A stretch of DNA of 50,566 bases from an uncultured Chlorobiaceae bacterium (lineage in GTDB: Bacteria > Bacteroidota > Chlorobiia > Chlorobiales > Chlorobiaceae), in NCBI GenBank assembly GCA_903840935.1, contig CAIMHT010000058.1, positions 1 to 50,566 on the forward strand, in the 5' to 3' direction. Position numbers and translations under genes: made by a program. The notes under the pieces were generated by a model, which worked only from the letters and a program-made list of their open reading frames with translations, was not told the DNA's origin and ran no database searches. Below, piece by piece: positions 1 to 6,620 of the stretch; position 1 is the first letter of the stretch; each line of letters opens with the position of its first letter.

Positions 1-614
1 ATAACTCAAATGAAGTCTGGTGCTGGGATATTACTTGGATGCCACGAGTAGTAAAAGGCTTATTTTATTATGCTTATGTTATTCTTGATATTTATGACCG
101 ATCCATTGTTGGATGGGCAATTCACGAGACAGAAAGCGTCGACTACAGTAAAGCACTTTTTGCGGCAACACTGCTCAAGCATCAAGCTGTAGGAACTGCA
201 ATTCATGCTGATAATGGCCATCCTATGAGAGGGTTAACCCTGATGGCATTGTTTCAACAACTGAGCATAAACGTTTCTCATAACCGTCCTCGTACCAGCA
301 ATGACAACCCGTATATTGAGTCATGGTTTAAGACGATGAAATACAAAGGGAGTTATCCCCGTTCTTTTGAAACAATCGAAGATGCCAGGGAGTGGATGGC
401 GGTATTTGTGGACTGGTATAACCACACACACCTGCATTCCGGTTTGGATTACGTTACACCGGCGCAAGTGCGGTACCATGATGCAGAGTCTATTTTCAAG
501 CAAAGAAATGCGACAATCATGAAGGCAAAAGAGGCGTTTCCTGAGCGTTGGGGCACTCGCAAAGTCAAGGTATGGGAGGCTCCTCAAACGGTCATCTTAA
601 ACCCCGATTATTAA
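1..614 (+). CDS. IS3-type (rve core) transposase, 5' end outside window
   Basis: This is the C-terminal part of a DDE transposase; the reading frame is open to the window edge (from base 3), so the true start lies upstream. The integrase core is recognisable: the first Asp sits in a WCWDIT motif just before base 39, the second in an HADNG motif (around bases 210-225), and the catalytic Glu in NPYIESWFKTMKY (around bases 307-345). The tail WYNHTHLHSGLDYVTPAQ is typical of IS3-family OrfB proteins. It would cut and join the ends of its own element. The catalytic residues look intact, but the upstream OrfA and the left end cannot be seen, so activity is unknown. A possible right end lies about 40 bases beyond the stop. 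Confidence 0.9.
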   Translation, partial: NSNEVWCWDITWMPRVVKGLFYYAYVILDIYDRSIVGWAIHETESVDYSKALFAATLLKHQAVGTAIHADNGHPMRGLTLMALFQQLSINVSHNRPRTSNDNPYIESWFKTMKYKGSYPRSFETIEDAREWMAVFVDWYNHTHLHSGLDYVTPAQVRYHDAESIFKQRNATIMKAKEAFPERWGTRKVKVWEAPQTVILNPDY

Positions 615-660
615 TAGCAATTTTTTTTAAAAACTGCGACATTTTTGTTGACATTTACCG
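615..660. mobile_element. Probable right end of the insertion sequence
   Basis: Directly after the transposase stop comes an A/T-rich run and then a short segment containing GCGACATTTTTGTTGACATT (635-655). IS3-family terminal repeats often have this kind of composition and lie this close to the stop. The matching left inverted repeat and target duplication are outside the window, so the boundary is a guess from position and composition. Confidence 0.3.
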
Positions 661-937
661 GTTGCAAAAATCCATAAATCACCCATTTAGGCATATTTTC
701 AAATTTATATGCTATGAACTTGGTGTAACAGAAAATGATCAAATTGAGGATATAGAAGAGTTTAAGGCGAAACTTGTAAAGAATGCTGATGATGTGTTTG
801 AAACATTTGATTCTAATTATAAACAAAAAACCTATACAAGTTATATTCTCCAGCCAACATCAGCAACAATTTCAAGCATGGAAATTGTTGAACTCAAGAG
901 CCTCCTTATTCAAGTTCTTGGTGCGAAGATCGTGTAA
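650..937 (+). pseudogene. 3' fragment of an unrecognised gene next to the IS end
   Basis: An open frame of about 95 codons ends at a TAA at 935-937. Its start-side runs without interruption into the transposase gene in another frame, so it has no start of its own. The predicted peptide is hydrophilic and protein-like (for example ELGVTENDQIEDIEEF, then KLVKNADDVFETFDSNYK), unlike a random shadow. I do not recognise the family. The simplest reading is the tail of a gene cut by the insertion sequence. The 100 bases after it, up to the next gene, are A/T-rich with nothing recognisable. Confidence 0.4.
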
Positions 938-1039
938 CTGCTCAGTCCATTATTTAAAACTGATATTGATAAAAATATGAATATGATTTTTAGTTGAAAT
1001 TGAGAATTTGTTAATAAATATCTCATTTTCAATGTTATT

Positions 1040-3028
1040 ATGAAATATCGATACCTGACAAAATCGCGTTTCAAGCTGGGAATGGAGTGCCCGACGAAGC
1101 TCTTTTATATCGGTAATCCGCTATACCCGGATAAATCGATTGATGATCCGTTTCTTCTTGCATTGGCTGATGGAGGTTTTCAGGTTGGTGAGCTTGCAAA
1201 GCACTATATCCCTGGCGGTAATGAGATAACGTCAACCATTCATGCTGAGGCTGAGCGGGAGACTTTGGAACTGCTGCAGCAGGAGAATGTTGTCATCTAT
1301 GAAGCGGCAATCAGGTTTGAATCACTGTTCATCCGCATCGATATTCTGAAAAAGCAGGGTAATCGACTGGAGCTCATTGAGGTGAAATCAAAATCGTTTA
1401 ATTCGGATGATGAGGAGCTTCCGTTTTTGACGGCAAGAGGGGCGTTGTCATCGTCGTGGAAACCTTATCTCTATGATATTGCCTTTCAGGCACATGTATT
1501 GAAGCGGGCTATGCCGGATCATGAAATCCACTCTTATCTCATGATTGCCGACAAGGGGGCGAAATGCCCGACTGACGGCTTGAGCCAGAAGTTCCGTGTT
1601 AAAAAAGATCTCCGGAACCGGAAAATGGTTAAGGTTGCCTCATCCCTTTCGGCGGAAGATCTCTCGGTGCCGCTTTTGGCGGTTATACCGGTTGATGAGT
1701 ATGTCGGGATGGTATGGAGTGGGAGCGGTACGGATGATTTTGCCGAGCGGGGATTTGAGGGGACTATAGCATGGCTTGCTGAAGCGTACGAAAAGAATAT
1801 AAAGATAGCGCCTGCTCCCGGTGGCAAGTGCAGGGATTGCTCTTTTACCTGCAGTGATGAGGAGTTGTTAACGGGACTGAAATGCGGATTCAGGGAGTGC
1901 TGGGCTGAGACGTTCAACTGGACTGATCGTGATTTTAACGAGCAGAATGTGCTCGCCCTTTGGGACTTCAGAAAAAAGGATGAGGTCATAGCTGCAGGCA
2001 AACGCAAGCTGGCGGATATTTCGGAAGATGACCTTGGGTTGAAAGAGGACGACAAACCCGGCCTCTCAAGAACGCAGCGTCAGCTCCTGCAGATTCGGAA
2101 AAGCAGAAGCGGCAGTGCTGAACCCTATCTGGATCGGGAGAATCTTGCCGCTGAGATGAGAGGGTGGACGTATCCGTTGCACTTCATCGATTTTGAAACC
2201 ACCATCAATCCCATACCGTTTACCAAAGGATTAGCTCCTTATGAGATGGTTGCCTTTCAATACTCCCATCATGTTGTTGAGCGTGACGGCACTGTTCGCC
2301 ATGCCGGGGAATATCTCTCTGCTGAACCGGGAGTTTTCCCGAACTTCAGTTTTGTAAGGGCACTGCAGCGTGAGCTTGAAGGTGACAGGGGAACCATTTT
2401 CCGGTACAGTAACCATGAGAACTCTGTACTGCTTGCCATCTACCGGCAGCTTGCTGCAGCCAGGAACCCGCCAAAAGATCGTGATGAACTGCTGCGATTT
2501 ATTGTGTCGATCACTAATGCCAATGGGAAAAAGGAACTTTCATGGACAAGCCCCCGGAACATGGTTGATCTCTGGCATCTGGTCAAGCGCTATTACTATG
2601 ATCCTTACACGAAAGGGTCAAATTCCATCAAGTATGTTCTGCCAGCCGTACTCAACAGTTCGGATTTCCTGAAGGAGAAGTACGGCAAGCCGATCTATGG
2701 CGTAGCATCAGGGATTCCGAGCCTGAATTTTACGAACTGGCAATGGCTGCAATGTGATGAGCGAGGTATGGTCAAAGATCCTTATGCATTGCTTCCGAAA
2801 CTCTTCACCGATATTGATGAGAAAAATTCCGCTCTGTTACTCAGTAGTGATGATGATAACGTCATCAAGCACGGCGGGGCAGCCATGACCGCCTTTGCGA
2901 GGCTTCATTTTGAGGAGATGACGGAGTATGAACGCGAGGCAATAAAAGGCGGCCTGAAAAAGTATTGCGAGCTTGATACGATGGCTATGGTGATGATCTA
3001 TGAGGCGTGGATGGACTGGCTGCAATAA
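1040..3028 (+). CDS. DUF2779 protein: Cas4-like nuclease region plus DEDD exonuclease-like domain
   Basis: A 662-residue protein with two nuclease-like halves. The first half (about 1-280) carries a Cys at 17, an EVKS motif at 114-117 (E114, K116) typical of PD-(D/E)XK nucleases, and a later cysteine group C264, C267, C271. One early plus three late cysteines around such a core is how Cas4/AddB-type nucleases hold an iron-sulfur cluster. The second half has HFIDFET (D384, E386) and a late ELDTMAM motif (near 649), fitting the DUF2779 RNase H-fold/DnaQ-like domain. The biological role of DUF2779 is not established; a DNA or RNA processing or defence role is inference. It sits beside an IS and a toxin-antitoxin pair, which suggests accessory DNA. 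No clear ribosome binding site precedes the ATG. Confidence 0.75.
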   Translation: MKYRYLTKSRFKLGMECPTKLFYIGNPLYPDKSIDDPFLLALADGGFQVGELAKHYIPGGNEITSTIHAEAERETLELLQQENVVIYEAAIRFESLFIRIDILKKQGNRLELIEVKSKSFNSDDEELPFLTARGALSSSWKPYLYDIAFQAHVLKRAMPDHEIHSYLMIADKGAKCPTDGLSQKFRVKKDLRNRKMVKVASSLSAEDLSVPLLAVIPVDEYVGMVWSGSGTDDFAERGFEGTIAWLAEAYEKNIKIAPAPGGKCRDCSFTCSDEELLTGLKCGFRECWAETFNWTDRDFNEQNVLALWDFRKKDEVIAAGKRKLADISEDDLGLKEDDKPGLSRTQRQLLQIRKSRSGSAEPYLDRENLAAEMRGWTYPLHFIDFETTINPIPFTKGLAPYEMVAFQYSHHVVERDGTVRHAGEYLSAEPGVFPNFSFVRALQRELEGDRGTIFRYSNHENSVLLAIYRQLAAARNPPKDRDELLRFIVSITNANGKKELSWTSPRNMVDLWHLVKRYYYDPYTKGSNSIKYVLPAVLNSSDFLKEKYGKPIYGVASGIPSLNFTNWQWLQCDERGMVKDPYALLPKLFTDIDEKNSALLLSSDDDNVIKHGGAAMTAFARLHFEEMTEYEREAIKGGLKKYCELDTMAMVMIYEAWMDWLQ

Positions 3029-3100
3029 GAGCACAACAAGGAGCTGGCTTATTTTGGCGGCAAGAGGATGAGGCAAACACCCGATTCCTGTACTTTTAAA

Positions 3101-3231
3101 CCTCGAAGAACAGCTTTGCCAGTTCTTTCCGAGCACTTGCAAGCAGTTCGCGGACGGCTGATTACTCCCGGTGAGTCAGTTCCACAACGTCATTGATCGC
3201 ATTCTTTTCCTATTCAACCAATCGGGAAATC
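3101..3231 (-). pseudogene. Decayed copy of the bchX 3' end
   Basis: These 131 bases align without gaps to 3903-4033, the 3' end of bchX, in the same orientation and 802 bases away; by eye about four in five bases match. Read in the corresponding frame it gives ALLERV-like residues ending in a KLFFEV stop, similar to the end of BchX, but an in-frame TAA occurs where BchX has a Glu codon. It is therefore a non-functional remnant. The aligned part covers only the C-terminal extension of BchX (about residues 327-369), not its nitrogenase-iron-protein fold. The surrounding bases 3029-3270 hold no other gene. Confidence 0.75.
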
Positions 3232-3275
3232 ATTTCGTTTTCTGTGGTAAAGTGTTTGGGCGGGGAAAAAATACA

Positions 3276-3298
3276 TTGACAATAAGGCATATATTGTC
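3276..3298 (+). promoter_or_regulatory. Promoter -35 with overlapping inverted-repeat operator of the toxin-antitoxin operon
   Basis: A consensus TTGACA (3276-3281) overlaps a perfect 7+7 inverted repeat, GACAATA (3278-3284) and TATTGTC (3292-3298), separated by 7 bases. It ends 13 bases before the first ATG of the pair. BrnA-type and other ribbon-helix-helix antitoxins repress their own operons by binding such repeats, so this is the expected operator. Binding is inferred. Confidence 0.6.
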
Positions 3299-3311
3299 TT
3301 AGCTTGAAACT

Positions 3312-3590
3312 ATGAATATTTTCCGCTGGGACAACGACAAAAATGAACTACTGAAGCAAAGTCGAGGTGTCTGCTTTGAACAGGTGGTACTTCTCATGGA
3401 AAAAGGAGAAGTCCTGGATACGGTTGAACATCCAAATCAAGAGACGTATCCTGGACAGAAAATTGCTGTCGTTATGATTGAGGCTTACGCCTATATTGTT
3501 CCTTATGTTGAGAGTAATGAGGAGATATTTCTCAAGACAATTATTCCGAGTAGAAAGGCTACCAACAAATACCTGAGGGCAGAAAGATGA
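3312..3590 (+). CDS. brnT: BrnT-like (DUF497) toxin
   Basis: A 92-residue protein opening with FRWDNDKNELLKQSRGVCFEQ, the usual start of BrnT toxins (F-x-W-D-x-x-K-x-x-x-x-x-x-x-H/R-G-V-x-F-E), and ending with KTIIPSRKATNKYLRAER, which matches the BrnT pattern ISARKATRREx. BrnT proteins are RelE-fold ribonucleases that slow growth by cutting mRNA unless bound by BrnA. The middle is divergent from typical BrnT (Arg replaces the usual His before GVCFE), so this is a distant member. It overlaps the next gene by four bases (ATGA), implying coupled translation. It is transcribed from the operator-containing promoter just upstream. Confidence 0.7.
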   Translation: MNIFRWDNDKNELLKQSRGVCFEQVVLLMEKGEVLDTVEHPNQETYPGQKIAVVMIEAYAYIVPYVESNEEIFLKTIIPSRKATNKYLRAER

Positions 3591-3871
3591 AAAAGAGTGT
3601 TTTGGATGACGAAGAAAAGGCCATTCTTGATTCTTATGAAAGTGGAGAATGGGTATCGGTTAAGGATGCAAAAAAGGAGATAAACAAGCTCCAGCAGTGT
3701 GCAAAAAACACGCTAAGCCAAAACAAAAGAATCAGCATTCGCATGTCCTCAAAGGATTTGGATCAAGTACAGCTTATTGCAGTGCAGGAAGGTATACCAT
3801 ACCAGACTCTTGTGTCGAGTATTATTCACAAGTATATTTCCGGTTTACTTGTTGAGAGAACCAAGGCTTAA
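3587..3871 (+). CDS. brnA: BrnA/CopG-type ribbon-helix-helix antitoxin
   Basis: A 94-residue protein. The N-terminal half (1-45) is charged and probably wraps the toxin. The C-terminal half, from RISIRMSSKDLDQVQLIAVQ to IPYQTLVSSIIHKYISG, has the strand-helix-helix pattern of ribbon-helix-helix DNA-binding antitoxins (a CopG-like antitoxin of a BrnT partner). It should neutralise the upstream toxin and repress the operon at the inverted repeat at 3278-3298. Its start codon lies inside the last codons of the toxin gene. The pair is wedged between bchX and a decayed duplicate of the bchX tail, which suggests arrival by a recombination or insertion event. Confidence 0.75.
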   Translation: MKKSVLDDEEKAILDSYESGEWVSVKDAKKEINKLQQCAKNTLSQNKRISIRMSSKDLDQVQLIAVQEGIPYQTLVSSIIHKYISGLLVERTKA

Positions 3872-3898
3872 ACATGCAGTTTTTTTTGGGCTGCATGT
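3872..3898. terminator. Inverted repeat between convergent brnA and bchX
   Basis: ACATGCAG (3872-3879) and CTGCATGT (3891-3898) form a perfect 8-base stem around an 11-base T-rich loop. It directly follows the antitoxin stop and touches the bchX stop, so it may end transcription from both sides. There is no clear T-tract after the stem on either strand. Confidence 0.4.
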
Positions 3899-5010
3899 CA
3901 CCCCTCAAAAAACAGCCTTGCCAGCTCTTTCCGCGCACTTGCAAGCAGCTCCCGCACCGCTGATTCCTCCCGGCGAGTTAGTTCAGCAACCTCACTGATT
4001 GCCCTTTTTTCTTGCTCCACCATGCGGTAAATCTTCTGCTGTTCGGCATCGAGCTTTTCTATACAGCGTACCATCTTATGGTCGTCGCTATCGAGGGTGC
4101 TTGTTTCCGCAACCGGTTTGCTGCCGGTATAGCTCTCTTTGCGCCCAAAAAGTTCATCAGCGGTGGCAGGTTGTGGGGCGTCATCGCTGACGGTGCCGAA
4201 GAGGCGGACAAAGCCCATGAAGTCGAGTCCGACGGCTTCGCAGGGGGTGATGCGTTCGTCAATAATATCCTGCGCGAGCTTTTGGAATTTTTCCCGAATT
4301 TCAGGCAGGCGGATGGCGAAATTGAAGCTATCGTCCTTGTCGCGCGCTTCGGCGTTGTAGGGTACCTTCATGAGGACGGTAATGCCGGCCGTTTCGGCGT
4401 ATCGTTCGGCTACGCCGCTGCCGTCATCGCGGTTGATGATGAGGCCGAGCAGGCGCGACTCTCCGCCGATGGTTCTGAAGTAGTTGTTGGCCTGGCAGAT
4501 GTTGTTGGCGGTGAAGATGGATTGGCGGTCGTTATTGGTGACCAGAATAACCTCTTCGCTGAGTGAGCGGGCGAGTGGGGTGGCAAATCCTCCGCAGACG
4601 ACGTCGCCGAGAAAGTCCATCAGGATGATGTCGATATCCCACTTGAAGATGCCGAGTTTTTCGAGCACGTCAAATCCCGAGATGATGCCCCTGCCGCCGC
4701 ACCCCCGCCCAACCTGCGGGCCGCCGAGTTCGATGCCGTAAATGGGCTGTGGGAAGTCAGGTATGTCGCGGCGGAAGACGATGTCGCTGATGGTGACCGA
4801 TTCATTGCGTGCATTTTTTTCGGCGAAGAGGTCGGTCACCGTGGGCAGCGAAATGCCGCCGAAGAGGGAGGTGGTTGAGTCGTGCTTGGGGTCGCAGCCG
4901 AGCTGGAGCACCCGCTTGTTCATCAGGGCAAAGGTGGCGCTGAGGTTGGTGGTCGTAAAGCTTTTGCCTATGCCACCCTTGCCGTATATCGCTATGGTTC
5001 TTGCTGCCAT
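3898..5010 (-). CDS. bchX: Chlorophyllide a reductase iron protein subunit BchX
   Basis: A 370-residue nitrogenase-iron-protein relative. The P-loop GKGGIGKS is at 11-18, the Switch/cluster region GCDPKHDST follows at about 38, and RGCGGRGIISGF and LGDVVCGGF hold the two Cys that bind the bridging 4Fe-4S cluster in the dimer. With BchY and BchZ it reduces chlorophyllide a to bacteriochlorophyllide a using ATP; bchY and bchZ are not in this window. The GPQVGRGCGG and FRTIGGESRLLGLIINRDDG stretches favour BchX over BchL. Residues about 313-370 are an extra tail (EKLDAEQQKIYRMVEQEKRA, then ELLASARKELARLF) with the look of a sigma-70 region 4 helix-turn-helix. It is the last gene of bchF-bchC-bchX, 10 bases after bchC. 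Confidence 0.92.
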   Translation of the reverse strand: MAARTIAIYGKGGIGKSFTTTNLSATFALMNKRVLQLGCDPKHDSTTSLFGGISLPTVTDLFAEKNARNESVTISDIVFRRDIPDFPQPIYGIELGGPQVGRGCGGRGIISGFDVLEKLGIFKWDIDIILMDFLGDVVCGGFATPLARSLSEEVILVTNNDRQSIFTANNICQANNYFRTIGGESRLLGLIINRDDGSGVAERYAETAGITVLMKVPYNAEARDKDDSFNFAIRLPEIREKFQKLAQDIIDERITPCEAVGLDFMGFVRLFGTVSDDAPQPATADELFGRKESYTGSKPVAETSTLDSDDHKMVRCIEKLDAEQQKIYRMVEQEKRAISEVAELTRREESAVRELLASARKELARLFFEG

Positions 5011-5020
5011 CGTGAGCCGC

Positions 5021-6025
5021 TTATGGTTGTGCTGTGACAGGAGGTTCTGTTCCCTCTTGCGGTGTGCCGGTTTTCCAGAGCAGGATCATTTTCAGGCAGT
5101 CGGGATCGGTGAATGCTTTCTGATAAGCGCCCGTGATATCTTCTTCAACCCGGTGCTGATGGGTAAAAATTCGTTCGGCATTGAGTTTGCGGTTTGCAAT
5201 CAGCTCCCTTACCCGTTCAAGATCGCCTTTGGCCCACTGTTTTGCGGCAATAAAGGAGAGCTCTTTCTGGAAGGCCAAAGAGTAGTCGATGTTGATTCGC
5301 TGGTAGTAGCCGCCGAGAATCACCGTTCCCTGAAATTTCAGAAAGCGCAGGCCGGTGTCGATGGCGCTCATGATGCCGGTGCTGTCGATCAGAATGTCGA
5401 ACTCATGGCCAGCGAGAGCGGCGGCAACATCTTCCGTGTCGGGATTGACCTTGAGGTTAGCGGTTGAGAGGCGTAACCTCGTTTTGTTGGGCTCGGTTAC
5501 CGCAACCAGTTTGGCGCCCATGAGTCGAGCCAGTTCAGCGGCGAGAATGCCCACTGCACCTTGGCCAAGCACCAGTACCTTTTTGTTTTTAACCTTTGCC
5601 AAGTCAACAATATGGAGGGCGGTTGCGCCCAGGGGCAAAGCAATGCCTGATTGGGGGTTCTCCATGTTGTCGAGCACGGTGATGGCCTCGACCGGGCAGA
5701 CGATGTACTCCGAAGCGCCTCCGAAGGCGGCATTGACTCCTTCATAACCGAAGGAGCCCGCAACGTAGGCAAATTTGCCGATCAAACTCTGGTTGACATG
5801 GTCACCCGCCTCTATGATCTTTCCGACGGTTTCGTAGCCGGGAATAAAGGGAAAGATGAAGGGCCAGGAGGGGATGAGGCCGTTGTAGGCCATTTTTTCC
5901 GTGCCGGTGCTGATTGATGACCACCAGGTTTCAACCAGCACATCGGTTGAGGAGAGGGGTTTCAGTGTCACCTCAGAGAGTTCAATCTGGCGGACGCCGC
6001 TGAAGACAATAGCTTTTGCTTTCAT
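5021..6025 (-). CDS. bchC: Bacteriochlorophyllide a dehydrogenase BchC
   Basis: A 334-residue zinc-free medium-chain dehydrogenase relative. The start MKAKAIVFSGVRQIELSEV and the STGTEKMAYNGLIPSWPFIFP stretch are characteristic of BchC. A Rossmann motif VLVLGQGAVGILAAEL occurs in the middle. BchC oxidises the 3-hydroxyethyl group of bacteriochlorophyllide a to the acetyl group with NAD+, a step needed for bacteriochlorophyll a but not for the chlorosome pigments c, d and e. It lies between bchF (15 bases upstream) and bchX (10 bases downstream) on the same strand, so the three genes probably form one operon. Confidence 0.92.
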   Translation of the reverse strand: MKAKAIVFSGVRQIELSEVTLKPLSSTDVLVETWWSSISTGTEKMAYNGLIPSWPFIFPFIPGYETVGKIIEAGDHVNQSLIGKFAYVAGSFGYEGVNAAFGGASEYIVCPVEAITVLDNMENPQSGIALPLGATALHIVDLAKVKNKKVLVLGQGAVGILAAELARLMGAKLVAVTEPNKTRLRLSTANLKVNPDTEDVAAALAGHEFDILIDSTGIMSAIDTGLRFLKFQGTVILGGYYQRINIDYSLAFQKELSFIAAKQWAKGDLERVRELIANRKLNAERIFTHQHRVEEDITGAYQKAFTDPDCLKMILLWKTGTPQEGTEPPVTAQP

Positions 6026-6040
6026 AAGAGGGTTGGGTGG

Positions 6041-6511
6041 TCAGGCCGACTGCCGTTTGAGCTTTTTTTCATTATGCTTTTCAAGGAGCAGGCGGATGAC
6101 AAATTGTGCTGCATTTACAAGATAACTCAGATAAGCGAGCAGTGCGGTCCAAATAAGTGTGGCTTCATCGAGCCCCATGAAGAAGAGGATAAAGTAGGAG
6201 AGATGCACCACCATGGCGATGGCGCTTCCAAAATCCTCCCAGAAGAATTCATGAGCAAAGGCAAACTGGCCGAAAACCTCCAGTTCAAAAAAACCGCCGG
6301 TCACAAAAATAAGGAGAAGCATGAGGGTTTTCAGGGTGACAAAAAAGGTGATCCAGGCGAAATTGTCGATCCCGTTGTGCGACTGGTAGAGCCAGGTGAC
6401 CGTCAGGCCAGCCAGAAACATGACGAACTGTATGGGGGCGAGGATTCCCTGTACTTTTGTCCAGACTGAGGCATTTCTCCGTTCAAGTTGTTCGGGTGTG
6501 TAACGAGGCAT
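6041..6511 (-). CDS. bchF: 3-vinyl (bacterio)chlorophyllide hydratase BchF
   Basis: A 156-residue integral membrane protein with about four hydrophobic segments (near 25-45, 55-75, 95-115 and 120-140). The start MPRYTPEQLERRNASVWTKVQ and the segments FGQFAFAHEFFWEDFGSAI and YLVNAAQFVIRLL are the signatures of BchF. It hydrates the C3 vinyl group of chlorophyllide or bacteriochlorophyllide to the 1-hydroxyethyl group, which BchC can then oxidise. First gene of the bchFCX operon; the roughly 110 bases upstream contain A/T-rich promoter-like sequence on the minus strand but no site I can name. Green sulfur bacteria use BchF and its paralogue BchV also for chlorosome pigments; the context here favours the bacteriochlorophyll a role. 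Confidence 0.92.
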   Translation of the reverse strand: MPRYTPEQLERRNASVWTKVQGILAPIQFVMFLAGLTVTWLYQSHNGIDNFAWITFFVTLKTLMLLLIFVTGGFFELEVFGQFAFAHEFFWEDFGSAIAMVVHLSYFILFFMGLDEATLIWTALLAYLSYLVNAAQFVIRLLLEKHNEKKLKRQSA

Positions 6512-6620
6512 AATAACAATAAGTTCACTGATGGTGGCGAAAATTCTTTAACTGCTTTGCAAAAAAGTAGTTGAATATAGTAAAATTTGGAACTGGTGGC
6601 AAACAGTGCCGAACGCTCTT

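Noticed and set aside
4012..5467. Long plus-strand open frames across bchX and bchC
   Set aside because: They are opposite-strand shadows of well-identified genes with skewed composition and no family match.
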